Assembly: GCA_002492075.1 (NCBI GenBank)
Contig: DKXD01000112.1
Location: 1 to 12,874, forward strand
Length of the DNA: 12,874 bases
Reading direction: 5' to 3'
From: Ruminococcaceae bacterium UBA7135
GTDB taxonomy: Bacteria > Bacillota > Clostridia > Oscillospirales > Ruminococcaceae
In this document: positions 6,361-12,573 of the stretch, one piece after another
How positions within the stretch are numbered: position 1 is the first letter of the stretch
How the letters are laid out: each line of letters begins with the position of its first letter
Made by a program: the position numbers and the translations under genes
Notes under the pieces: generated by a model
What the model was told of the DNA's origin: nothing
The model's input: the letters and a program-made list of their open reading frames with translations, nothing else
Databases searched by the model: none

Positions 6361-7458
6361 CTAAGAGTAAGCAAGCAGAATGCTCAAAAGTACGTCGGGA
6401 TTTAGCGCAGCCTTAAACATCATTTTCCGCTTTCCAAGTCTGCCGGTTTTGGCTTTGCTAAGCAATGTGATCGCCATTTTACGAAGCACATTTAAATTTA
6501 ATGACGAATTATCTTTTTTAGCACGAGAAGCGTCCTCGCGGAAAACAACATCCAAGCTCCAATGAAGATTGTTTTCGACTGCCCAATGTTTTCTGACCGC
6601 ATTTGCAAACTCTCTTAAATCGGTTAATGATGTTATAAAATACCGCGTTTCATGTTCGATTTGCCCATTTACGGAATACTCGGAAACGACTGATCCAATT
6701 CTTCTCAAACCACACCACATCTTACGTTTTGGAGTGTTTATGATCTCATCCGAAAGGTAATATCTTCGTGTCGTTTCAAAGCAGTGATACCGCTCATTGA
6801 ATTCGATCATCGGATAATCGGGAGGGAGATTTTCAAAACATTTCTCGGCAAATTCATACAAAGAACGCTGATTGTTTTTCAGCCCAATAACGTAATCAGC
6901 GCTCTCGGAAATGATTTTCTCAACTATTGTTTTTTGACAACTCATCGCGTCCGCTGTAATGATCGCATTATCCAAATACAACATATCCAACAACTCGGGA
7001 ACTGCAGTAATTTCGTTCGATTTTTCATCGACCATAACCTCACCAAGAGTGATTTGATTATCTGCGACAAATGCACTGACAACATGATATGCCTTGTGTG
7101 CCTTGCTTTTGCTGCCCTTGATCGTTTTTCCGTCAACAGCGATAACACAACGTTCCGGCAGCTCAGCCTCAAGCCAATTTACGAGACATTCCGATAAACC
7201 TTCCGGGTCTAATCTTTCATACACTCTTCTAAATGTATCGCTGTCAGGAATTCCATTTGGGCGTTCAAGAAATTTGCGTATAAAATCCTCACGCTCTTTG
7301 CCAAGATCCTCCATATCGACAAAGTCCTCTCCTCCGCAAATTGTACTGCATAATCCTATTATGATTATGTCTTCAAGCTTGTGGCGGTAATTTCCGCGGT
7401 TCGTTCTTCTCGGGTCGTCCAAGCTTTTTAAACGCCCCTTTAATTGTTCTATCTTCAT
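6361..7458 (-). CDS. ISAs1-family DDE transposase
   Basis: 365 aa, normal size for the family and intact. The N-terminus carries the typical DDPRR and HKLEDIIIIGLCSTICGGEDFVDME-type segment (~14-50). The DDE core shows Asp109 in AVDGKTIKGS, Asp170 in ITADAMSCQ and a Glu, most likely Glu295, in HWAVENNLHWSLDVVFREDASR (291-312), plus the conserved YVIGLKNNQ (189-197). It cuts and joins the 20-bp ends. The ATG at 7458 has no Shine-Dalgarno; the -10 box ends 8 bp upstream, so the mRNA is predicted to be leaderless or nearly so. The TAG stop (6363-6361) touches the inverted repeat. It is transcribed toward xis with about 25 bp between its stop and the xis ribosome site and no terminator seen, so read-through into xis is plausible. 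Confidence 0.96.
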   Translation of the reverse strand: MKIEQLKGRLKSLDDPRRTNRGNYRHKLEDIIIIGLCSTICGGEDFVDMEDLGKEREDFIRKFLERPNGIPDSDTFRRVYERLDPEGLSECLVNWLEAELPERCVIAVDGKTIKGSKSKAHKAYHVVSAFVADNQITLGEVMVDEKSNEITAVPELLDMLYLDNAIITADAMSCQKTIVEKIISESADYVIGLKNNQRSLYEFAEKCFENLPPDYPMIEFNERYHCFETTRRYYLSDEIINTPKRKMWCGLRRIGSVVSEYSVNGQIEHETRYFITSLTDLREFANAVRKHWAVENNLHWSLDVVFREDASRAKKDNSSLNLNVLRKMAITLLSKAKTGRLGKRKMMFKAALNPDVLLSILLAYS

Positions 7459-7465
7459 ACTTTAT

Positions 7466-7494
7466 ATTATACACCTTTATTTCCGGTTTGTAAA
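7466..7494 (-). promoter_or_regulatory. Transposase promoter
   Basis: Minus strand TTTACA (7494-7489) and TATAAT (7471-7466), 17-bp spacer. The predicted start (about 7459) falls on or next to the ATG at 7458. Confidence 0.75.
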
Positions 7495-7498
7495 GGGA

Positions 7499-7518
7499 TT
7501 TTAAATGCTGTTGGTCTG
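7499..7518. repeat. IS terminal inverted repeat (transposase 5' side)
   Basis: TTTTAAATGCTGTTGGTCTG, exact reverse complement of 6341-6360. By convention this is the left end (IRL), since it lies upstream of the transposase. Confidence 0.95.
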
Positions 7519-7527
7519 CCTTTCATT
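7519..7527. repeat. Target-site duplication, right copy
   Basis: CCTTTCATT, identical to 6332-6340. Removing the IS and one copy rejoins the minus-strand promoter at 7555-7584 to the xis ribosome site with a leader of about 45-50 nt. Confidence 0.93.
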
Positions 7528-7531
7528 ATAA

Positions 7532-7549
7532 TATAGCCGAGTGGCTATA
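7532..7549. promoter_or_regulatory. Operator palindrome at the xis-side promoter start
   Basis: TATAGCC (7532-7538) and GGCTATA (7543-7549) form a perfect 7-bp inverted repeat around GAGT. It covers the expected start (about 7548) and first bases of the minus-strand transcript. The half-site resembles CGCTATA at 7568-7574 and 7645-7651, so one repressor, most likely the XRE protein at 7665, may bind all of them. Confidence 0.55.
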
Positions 7550-7554
7550 ATAAA

Positions 7555-7584
7555 ATTATATCACATACGCTATACATTTGTCAA
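7555..7584 (-). promoter_or_regulatory. Original promoter of the element-B xis operon
   Basis: Minus strand perfect TTGACA (7584-7579) and perfect TATAAT (7560-7555) with an 18-bp spacer. It fires away from the XRE gene toward xis/int2, but the IS now intervenes after about 30 nt. An ATACGCTATA site lies in the spacer. Confidence 0.8.
7565..7574. promoter_or_regulatory. Operator copy 1 (ATACGCTATA) in the xis promoter spacer
   Basis: An exact 10-bp match to 7642-7651. Its place between -35 and -10 of the minus-strand promoter would let a bound repressor block RNA polymerase. Confidence 0.55.
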
Positions 7585-7604
7585 GGGTTTTGAGAAAATT
7601 TTTC

Positions 7605-7633
7605 TTGACTTTTTTCGACAAGTGTGTTATAAT
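7605..7633 (+). promoter_or_regulatory. Promoter of the XRE repressor
   Basis: TTGACT (7605-7610) and TATAAT (7628-7633), 17-bp spacer, with start expected near 7640. The spacer contains TTTCGACAA (7613-7621), the inverse of the 9-mer in the int1 promoter. Confidence 0.8.
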
Positions 7634-7641
7634 ATTAGCAA

Positions 7642-7651
7642 ATACGCTATA
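7642..7651. promoter_or_regulatory. Operator copy 2 (ATACGCTATA) at the repressor start site
   Basis: It repeats 7565-7574 exactly, covers about +2 to +11 of the repressor transcript, and abuts the AAGGAGG ribosome site (7651-7657). The position suggests autoregulation. Confidence 0.55.
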
Positions 7652-7664
7652 AGGAGGAACAGCT

Positions 7665-8231
7665 ATGACAATAGGTGAAAAAATCAAGTATCTCAGAAAG
7701 CAAAAGGGATTAACGCAGACGGAGCTTTCAGAACTAACGGGAATACATCAGGTTTCCATTACCAAGTACGAGAAGGGGAAGATGATACCACAGCCCGATC
7801 AGCTTCAAAAGATCGTCGAGGCTCTTGGCGTTAGTCCAATGATCTTCTTCGGGAGTGAGCGTTTCAGACTTGAAACACGCGGCGACTTAATGGGGTTACT
7901 CATCAACTTGTGCAAGAGCGGTGTTCTTATGTTTAAGGGCAAACGCGACAGAAACTCGTCGCTTATCCCGAGTACAGTAACGTTTGAGTTTGCTCCGGTC
8001 ATCTCAAAGAGGTTCGCGGGCAAAGCTGAAAGGAATTTTTCATTTGAACCCGACGATCCGCTGCTCTTGGACTTCCTAAAATGGGAGAAGCAGTTCCATA
8101 ATTATGAGAAAATGTTCAAGAAGTATTCGAGGTCTGACAACAGGGCAGAGATCGCGGCACTTGATGAGTTGCATGAAACCATTGAGAAAATAGAGATCGA
8201 GCTGCAATGCTCGTCTATGCAGCTCAAATGA
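7665..8231 (+). CDS. XRE-family repressor of element B
   Basis: 188 aa, ATG 7665 with AAGGAGG 7 nt upstream. Residues ~5-58 are a classical Cro/cI HTH: LRKQKGLTQTELSELTG, then IHQVSITKYEKGKMIPQPDQLQKIVEALGV. The remaining ~125 residues are polar and end in a helical, coiled-coil-like segment (LDELHETIEKIEIEL). No LexA-type Ser/Lys peptidase or membrane segment is seen, so induction would need another route, for example a separate anti-repressor or protease as in ICEBs1. It is divergent from the xis promoter with repeated operator-like sites between them and has its own terminator. The likely role is to keep element B quiescent by repressing xis and itself. This role is inferred from layout. 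Confidence 0.85.
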   Translation: MTIGEKIKYLRKQKGLTQTELSELTGIHQVSITKYEKGKMIPQPDQLQKIVEALGVSPMIFFGSERFRLETRGDLMGLLINLCKSGVLMFKGKRDRNSSLIPSTVTFEFAPVISKRFAGKAERNFSFEPDDPLLLDFLKWEKQFHNYEKMFKKYSRSDNRAEIAALDELHETIEKIEIELQCSSMQLK

Positions 8232-8245
8232 TTTGAATTAACTAA

Positions 8246-8277
8246 GGTGTAAGCTGAACAACGGCTTGCACCTTTTT
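8246..8277 (+). terminator. Terminator of the XRE repressor gene
   Basis: GGTGTAAGC (8246-8254) pairs with GCTTGCACC (8264-8272), one T-G wobble, 9-nt loop, followed by five Ts (8273-8277), 15 bp after the stop codon. Confidence 0.85.
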
Positions 8278-8417
8278 GCGTTCAAGGCGGCAGAGGCAGT
8301 TTGGGATTTTGCTCGCCCTCCGACCGGCAACTTGATTTGTCACCTTCAAGTTTTGCCGGGCTATTGTCGATAAGTCGAGCATATTTAAGGTACGAGTACC
8401 GGGGGCGTCGGTCAATC

Positions 8418-8596
8418 TCACTATACTCAATAGTGACATCGGCAACCGGTGGTCGTCAATGTCACATTTCGTTGGAGCAAAAGCCCCAAGCCCTGTTTGC
8501 CCGTCTTTAAAAAAGTCGGGCAAAATCCGAAGTTCCGAAACGTACCTCTCTGCGAAGTCACCGGCAAATTCTCTCGGGCAAAAAAATTTGCCGGTG
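8418..8596. repeat. Duplicated hairpin unit, copy A
   Basis: It aligns with copy B at an offset of 278-279 bp. CTATACTCAATAG (8421-8433) is shared exactly with 8699-8711. The core 8491-8577 is identical to 8770-8856 at 74 of 87 positions without gaps. Hairpins: 8418-8436, 8433-8465 and the 12-bp stem 8559-8596. Confidence 0.75.
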
Positions 8597-8697
8597 CGAG
8601 AGCGGGGTTCTGATTTCGGGGGCTTTGAGATTTTGCCTTGAGGTTGCGTTCGCCTGTTAAGGTAGCTTGGCTTTGCCTCCCCTTGTCGTTAATAATC

Positions 8698-8871
8698 GCT
8701 ATACTCAATAGCTATTTTGTTTCGCTATGCTAACAAAATGGCATTGAGTCAGGGGATAAATCATAAAGCCCCTGTTTGCCTTCCTTTGAAAAAGTCGGGC
8801 AAAATCTAAAGACCCGAGACGAACCTCTCTATGAAGTCACCGGCAAAATCTCTCGGATCGTAAAATTTTGC
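8698..8871. repeat. Duplicated hairpin unit, copy B
   Basis: Same order of parts as copy A. Its stems keep pairing despite substitutions: GCTAT/ATAGC (8698-8712) and GCAAAAT/ATTTTGC (8843-8849 with 8865-8871). The middle hairpin is different in sequence (ATTTTGTT/AACAAAAT, 8714-8739) but sits at the same place as GTGACAT/ATGTCAC in copy A. CGCTATA at 8697-8703 also matches the element-B operator core. Confidence 0.75.
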
Positions 8872-8960
8872 TCGTTCAAGGCAATGCCTAGTTATTTGGA
8901 GGTATTACTCTTAGGGCTGAGGTCCCTAAGAAACATTTTGAGGGGGCTACGCTCTAAATG

Positions 8961-9654
8961 GAAGAAGATCCCAAAGTATACGGGATTTTCTATGGCTTGC
9001 TACGACGACCGCAAACCTCAGAATATGTATTCCGAAATTTTCAATTTTTCGTCGGGAATGCGCAGTCTATTAAAATTATAGGATATTAAGTGCTTTTGCC
9101 TACTGTTTTTTTTCGCATAGTTCAAATAATCCGCCCAACTCAATGCCCTCTACTTATAGGAAATTTTCTAGCCATTTTTCAATGGGTTAGAGCAAAAAAA
9201 TTTAAAAATCGGCAGCTCGCATATAAGTTGAGGACGTGACTTGTACAATTTCACAACAGAACCACGAAGTTATCCAGCCCTCTATATATTCCGTTCAAAA
9301 CCGAGCGCGTTTTAAAACTCTTGTCCTACAAGTTTGTGAAATCTGCACAATAAATTTTTTATTGCAAACCTTGCTTTGTTGATTTACACAAGTCCGATAG
9401 TTGGCGTATAGGTTAAGGGTCGCTTTTAAAATTATCTCCCATAAGTGCCTACAAAATCTAGGGGTTCTGTAAAACCTATCTGAATTTTTTCGGCAGATTG
9501 CACAAGAAATAACCTCGCGGCTGTGCAGAATTACCATACCCTTCGCCGAAAATCTCTGCCCGAAAGATATCCCTTACCGCCTCCATTTTGTTGCTCGAAA
9601 CAAACGCCTCTAAGGGTCCGGAAACGATTATATCGCTCTACAGCAAGGCTTTGC
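8961..9654. other. Gene-free stretch with nothing recognisable
   Basis: No ORF with a ribosome site or known motif, and no RNA gene. The only structure noted is a small AT-rich palindrome, CAATAAA-TTT-TTTATTG (9348-9364), and the word GACTTGTACA (9237-9246), which also occurs near the int2 end (4604-4613). It may be decayed element DNA containing the right boundary of element B, but no boundary can be placed. Confidence 0.5.
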
Positions 9655-9683
9655 TTGACTTTTAACGTTTTTTGTGATATAAT
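9655..9683 (+). promoter_or_regulatory. Promoter of the membrane XRE regulator gene
   Basis: TTGACT (9655-9660) and TATAAT (9678-9683), 17-bp spacer. This leaves a leader of about 110 nt before ATG 9802. A second, weaker pair (TTTATG, then TACAAT around 9760) may also contribute. Confidence 0.7.
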
Positions 9684-9801
9684 GGTAAAAACGCAGTATG
9701 AGGTAACTTCTTGAAAAATTATGTGAAATTCGATTTTATGTGCCAACTGTGCTTTGATACAATAAATCGAAAAAATATAAATACGATAATGAGGTAATGC
9801 A

Positions 9802-10452
9802 ATGACTGAAGAAATGATCAAGCAAACGATCTCCGGCAACATCTCAAAGTATCGGAAAATCATAGGACTGACGCAATCCGAGCTTTCGGAAAAGATAAAC
9901 TACTCCGATAAGAGCGTTTCAAAATGGGAGCGCGGCGAGGGCGTTCCCGACGTGCCGACATTGATACGGCTTTCGGAGATATTCGGGATCACCGTGAACG
10001 AATTGGTGTATTCGGTGGAGAATGTGCCAATAATGCCCGTTAAAGAAAATTCTACCGCGGATAGATTTACTTGGAAACGTTTCTTTATCACTCTACTGTC
10101 GGTAGGAATAGCTTGGTTGAGCGCTTTCCTGACGATATGCTTATTAGATTTTCTGGCACCCGACATTGCCGAGGTATGGAACGGGCGTATTCTGAGCTAC
10201 GCAGGGGCGGCGGGGTTTATTGTGTGGCTTGTACTGGCGGTTATGTGGTGGCCGTTTGTGTGGAGGTTTATCTGCATTACGGGTATCGTCTGGACGGCGG
10301 CGCTGTCGATTTATGTCACATTCCCGACTGCAGGATCATGGGCGGTGTTCGCGGTGGCGGGAGTTATGCAGATTATGGTTACGGTGTGTTACGTTTGGAA
10401 ATGCGTTGCCGAGCGGAAGATACTTAAGCCCCGCCTTCTCCCAAGAAAATAG
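9802..10452 (+). CDS. XRE-family HTH regulator with four transmembrane segments
   Basis: 216 aa, ATG 9802 with GAGG 7 nt upstream. Residues ~13-68 are an XRE HTH (YRKIIGLTQSELSEKI...SVSKWERGEGVPDVPTLIRLSEIFG), with the KWERG signature common in Firmicutes regulators. A polar linker (~70-92) leads to hydrophobic segments at about 94-117, 132-150, 153-173 and 178-200, then a basic tail (ERKILKPRLLPRK) likely cytoplasmic. The protein is expected to be held at the membrane with its DNA-binding domain in the cytoplasm. Such proteins are widespread in Clostridia, and their signals are mostly unknown. It is monocistronic, with its own promoter and terminator. No partner gene is adjacent, and its targets are unknown. 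Confidence 0.85.
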   Translation: MTEEMIKQTISGNISKYRKIIGLTQSELSEKINYSDKSVSKWERGEGVPDVPTLIRLSEIFGITVNELVYSVENVPIMPVKENSTADRFTWKRFFITLLSVGIAWLSAFLTICLLDFLAPDIAEVWNGRILSYAGAAGFIVWLVLAVMWWPFVWRFICITGIVWTAALSIYVTFPTAGSWAVFAVAGVMQIMVTVCYVWKCVAERKILKPRLLPRK

Positions 10453-10484
10453 CCCGCGAAAGGCTTTAATATGCCATTCCATTG

Positions 10485-10524
10485 AGAGTAGAGAAGGATC
10501 ATATCCCTCTCTACTCTATTTTTT
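10485..10524 (+). terminator. Strong terminator after the membrane XRE gene
   Basis: A 15-bp stem (10485-10499 with 10503-10517, one A-C mismatch) with a 3-nt CAT loop, followed by A and six Ts (10519-10524). It isolates the downstream oxidoreductase operon. Confidence 0.92.
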
Positions 10525-10556
10525 ATATTTGTGGAAAAAATTTTTGGCGGAATAGG

Positions 10557-10585
10557 TTGATTATTCCGTCATTGTGAGCTATACT
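10557..10585 (+). promoter_or_regulatory. Promoter of the oxidoreductase operon
   Basis: TTGATT (10557-10562) and TATACT (10580-10585), 17-bp spacer. A 7-bp inverted repeat (CGGAATA 10548-10554, TATTCCG 10562-10568) overlaps the -35 box and could be an operator. The leader is about 40 nt. Confidence 0.65.
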
Positions 10586-10632
10586 GAATACGTTGCCAAA
10601 AGTGCAACAATATTTCTTTCGGGGAGCTGCCT

Positions 10633-11295
10633 ATGAAGAAAATTGCTGTAATAACGGGTCACTACGGCTCGGGGAAAACCAACCTTGCGGTAAATCTGGC
10701 GCTTAACCGCGCAAGAACCGGCGAACAGGTAACGGTAGTCGACCTCGACATTGTAAATCCGTACTTCCGTACCGCCGACTTCGCGGAGCTGTTTGAAGCG
10801 CACGGGATAACGCTTGCCGCGACAGCCTACGCAAACACGAGCCTTGATATTCCTGCGGTCACGTTTGATCTTGAGCGAATGGCATATGAGCCGGGGTATC
10901 TGATAGTCGACGTCGGCGGCGACGACGCGGGCGCGGCGGCACTCGGACGTTACTCCGCCGCGCTGAACGAATACGCTCCCAACAAGCTCGATATGCTTTA
11001 TGTTATCAACCGTTACCGCTATGCAGTCGACAACGCCGACAAGGAAGCGGCTTTGTTGCGTGATATAGAAGCCGCGTCGCGTATGCGCTGCACGGGAATC
11101 GTCAACAATTCCAATCTCGGCGCGGAAACCACGGCGGAGCTTATCGAAAGTTCGCTGCCGTATGTCGAACGCGTTTCGGAGCTTACGGGGCTGCCCGTCG
11201 TATTTAACGTATGCTGTTCGGATATTTCAACTGACGTTAAAAACAGGCTTTCTGCCGAAATATATGTAAAACCGATCTGGGAAAGGGGTAAGTAA
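10633..11295 (+). CDS. P-loop ATPase of the MinD/CobQ (SIMIBI) type in an oxidoreductase operon
   Basis: 220 aa. Walker A GHYGSGKT (residues 9-16), followed by VVDLDIVNPYFR (35-46), the switch I-like region of MinD/ParA/CobQ relatives, and YLIVDVGGDDAG (89-100) as Walker B/switch II. The middle and C-terminal parts (INRYRY, GIVNNSNLG) also fit the deviant P-loop fold, where NNSN is in the position of the base-recognition loop. The lysine-rich MinD signature KGGxGKT is not exact: Gly-His-Tyr replaces Lys-Gly-Gly. GGGGAG lies 6 nt before the ATG. It is first in the operon, one base from the ferredoxin gene. The tight link to ferredoxin oxidoreductase subunits suggests a role in maturation or metal/cofactor handling of that enzyme; this is inference only. 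Confidence 0.8.
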   Translation: MKKIAVITGHYGSGKTNLAVNLALNRARTGEQVTVVDLDIVNPYFRTADFAELFEAHGITLAATAYANTSLDIPAVTFDLERMAYEPGYLIVDVGGDDAGAAALGRYSAALNEYAPNKLDMLYVINRYRYAVDNADKEAALLRDIEAASRMRCTGIVNNSNLGAETTAELIESSLPYVERVSELTGLPVVFNVCCSDISTDVKNRLSAEIYVKPIWERGK

Positions 11296-11296
11296 A

Positions 11297-11509
11297 ATGG
11301 AGAAAATGCTGGTTCGGTCTGAGCGCTGCAAGGGCTGCGGTCTTTGCGTGTCGGTGTGTCCGAAAAAGCTGGTGGTCATTCAAAAGGAGAAGCGCAGCGA
11401 AAAGGGGTATTTTACCGCCGTCTGCACCGATCAGGACGCGTGCGTAAGCTGCGCGATGTGCGCGATGATATGTCCCGATTGCGCTATCATCATAAGTAAG
11501 GAGGATTGA
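11297..11509 (+). CDS. 2[4Fe-4S] ferredoxin, delta subunit of 2-oxoacid:ferredoxin oxidoreductase
   Basis: 70 aa with two complete cluster motifs: C11-x2-C14-x2-C17-x3-C21-P and C49-x2-C52-x2-C55-x3-C59-P. Two extra Cys (43, 62) are present. Each motif binds one 4Fe-4S cluster, carrying electrons from the TPP site to external ferredoxin. The length and place directly before the alpha-subunit gene match KorD/VorD-type subunits. It starts one base after the stop of the P-loop gene, and its stop ends two bases before the next ATG, so translation is probably coupled. Confidence 0.92.
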   Translation: MEKMLVRSERCKGCGLCVSVCPKKLVVIQKEKRSEKGYFTAVCTDQDACVSCAMCAMICPDCAIIISKED

Positions 11510-11511
11510 GC

Positions 11512-12573
11512 ATGGAAAGAAGTCTTATGAAAGGCAATGAGGCATTGGCGGAGGCGGCTATACGAGCGGGCTGCAAGTGTTTTTTCGGCTATCCGATAAC
11601 TCCGCAGACCGAGCTTTCGGCGTACATGGCAAAGTATATGGAGAAATCGGGCGGCGTGTTCTTGCAGGCGGAATCGGAGATCGCCGCAATAAATATGGTG
11701 CTGGGCGCAGCTTCGACGGGAGTGCGCGCTATGACCTCGTCCTCGTCGCCGGGAATTTCGCTGAAGTCGGAGGGAATATCGTATATGGCAGCTTCCGATC
11801 TGCCCGGAGTTATCGTCAACGTACAGCGCGGAGGACCTGGGCTTGGCTCAATCCAGCCCGCGCAGTCGGATTACTTTCAGGCAACACACGCTATGGGTCA
11901 CGGAGATTTCCATATTCTGGTTTACGCGCCCTATTCCGTTCAGGAAATGGCGGACACCGTTATGCTGGCGTTCGACAAGGCGGACAAGTACCGTATCCCC
12001 GCGATGATACTCGCGGACGGTCTGCTCGGTCAGATGATGGAGCCTGTAACGCTCCCCGAGCCGCTTGACACGCTCCCCGACAAATCCGCTTGGGCGGCGT
12101 GCGGTCACGACAACAAGCGCGGACATCACATTATAAATTCGCTCTATCTGGACGCGCCCACTCTGGAGGGTATAGTCCGCGAGCGCTTTGAGCGGTATGC
12201 GGTCATTGAGGAAACGGAAACGGAAGCGGAGCTGTACCTCTGCGAGGACGCGGAGCTGGTCGTTACCGCTTACGGAGCGTCAGCGAGAGTTGCGAAGTCT
12301 GCCGTTACCGAAGCGCGGAAAAAGGGGATAAGGGTCGGGCTGTTCCGCCCAAAAACGCTTTGGCCGTTCCCGAAAAAGGAACTGTGCAAGGCGGTCGCTA
12401 AGACTTCAAAAATCCTCGACGTGGAAATGTCCATGGGTCAGATGATAGACGACGTTCGGCTGGCAACGGAATGCCGCCTGCCCGTGGAGTTCTTCGGGAG
12501 AACGGGCGGAGTTATCCCAACGCCCGCGGAGGTTCTGGGAGTTATCGAAAAGCTGTCGGGAGGTGTTGAATAA
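11512..12573 (+). CDS. vorB: 2-oxoacid:ferredoxin oxidoreductase alpha subunit (VorB/KorA-like)
   Basis: 353 aa from ATG 11512, with AAGGAGG (11498-11504) 7 nt upstream. A TTG at 11506 is in frame but touches the ribosome site. Motifs: GNEALAEAAIRAG (8-20), FGYPITPQTE (25-34), Glu54 in QAESE, TSSSSPGISL (75-84), VQRGGPGLGS (104-113), VTAYGASARV (251-260), and LFRPKTLWPFP (277-287). These are typical of the alpha subunit, which pairs with the TPP-binding beta subunit to oxidatively decarboxylate a 2-oxoacid to an acyl-CoA and reduce ferredoxin; the reaction can also run in reverse to make 2-oxoacids. The symbol follows usual naming for this length in Clostridia; 2-oxoisovalerate versus 2-oxoglutarate as substrate cannot be read from the sequence. 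Last base of its stop overlaps the next start (TAATG). Confidence 0.92.
   Translation: MERSLMKGNEALAEAAIRAGCKCFFGYPITPQTELSAYMAKYMEKSGGVFLQAESEIAAINMVLGAASTGVRAMTSSSSPGISLKSEGISYMAASDLPGVIVNVQRGGPGLGSIQPAQSDYFQATHAMGHGDFHILVYAPYSVQEMADTVMLAFDKADKYRIPAMILADGLLGQMMEPVTLPEPLDTLPDKSAWAACGHDNKRGHHIINSLYLDAPTLEGIVRERFERYAVIEETETEAELYLCEDAELVVTAYGASARVAKSAVTEARKKGIRVGLFRPKTLWPFPKKELCKAVAKTSKILDVEMSMGQMIDDVRLATECRLPVEFFGRTGGVIPTPAEVLGVIEKLSGGVE

Larger units (their letters stand above)
6341..7518 (-). mobile_element. Complete ISAs1-family insertion sequence, 1178 bp
   Basis: Bounded by perfect 20-bp inverted repeats (6341-6360, 7499-7518) and flanked by an exact 9-bp duplication (6332-6340, 7519-7527). 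The family gives direct repeats of about 8-10 bp. One intact transposase gene fills the element on the minus strand with its own promoter. No decay is visible in ORF, ends or duplication, so insertion looks recent. It splits the leader of the element-B xis transcript. Confidence 0.95.
8281..8960. other. Gene-free, hairpin-dense region; candidate structured RNA/DNA element
   Basis: No credible ORF: the frames here have no ribosome sites and no recognisable domains. Stems seen include CCGGCA..TGCCGG (8324-8359, with a 2-nt bulge), GGTA-CGAG-TACC (8389-8400), TCACTAT/ATAGTGA (8418-8436), GTGACAT/ATGTCAC (8433-8465), GCCCG..CGGGC (8499-8521), CACCGGCAAATT/AATTTGCCGGTG (8559-8596), GCTAT/ATAGC (8698-8712), ATTTTGTT/AACAAAAT (8714-8739), GCAAAAT/ATTTTGC (8843-8871) and CTTAGGG/CCCTAAG (8910-8930). 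Part of it is an internal duplication (8418-8596 and 8698-8871). No promoter or family could be assigned, so strand and transcription are unknown. Remnants of palindromic miniature elements are the main alternative to a structured RNA. Confidence 0.4.

Noticed and set aside
8242..8523. 93-codon minus-strand ORF containing PGTRTLNMLD, like spurious proteins translated from antisense tRNA genes
   Set aside because: I tried to fit a tRNA on the plus strand around 8350-8415, but the GGTACGAGTACC hairpin is not a T-arm and no cloverleaf forms. The ORF has no ribosome site.
8281..8960. CRISPR array
   Set aside because: Only two long diverged copies, with no regular short repeats or spacers and no cas genes.
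8776..9081. 101-codon plus-strand ORF in the hairpin region
   Set aside because: No ribosome site, low-quality composition, and it begins inside the duplicated noncoding unit.
9698..9797. Two minimal ORFs ATG-AGG-TAA in the leader of the membrane XRE gene
   Set aside because: The second contains the gene's own ribosome site (GAGG), and the first has no Shine-Dalgarno; coincidence is the simpler view.
9531..9863. 110-codon minus-strand ORF opposite the membrane XRE promoter
   Set aside because: Runs through a strong plus-strand promoter, with no ribosome site or motif.
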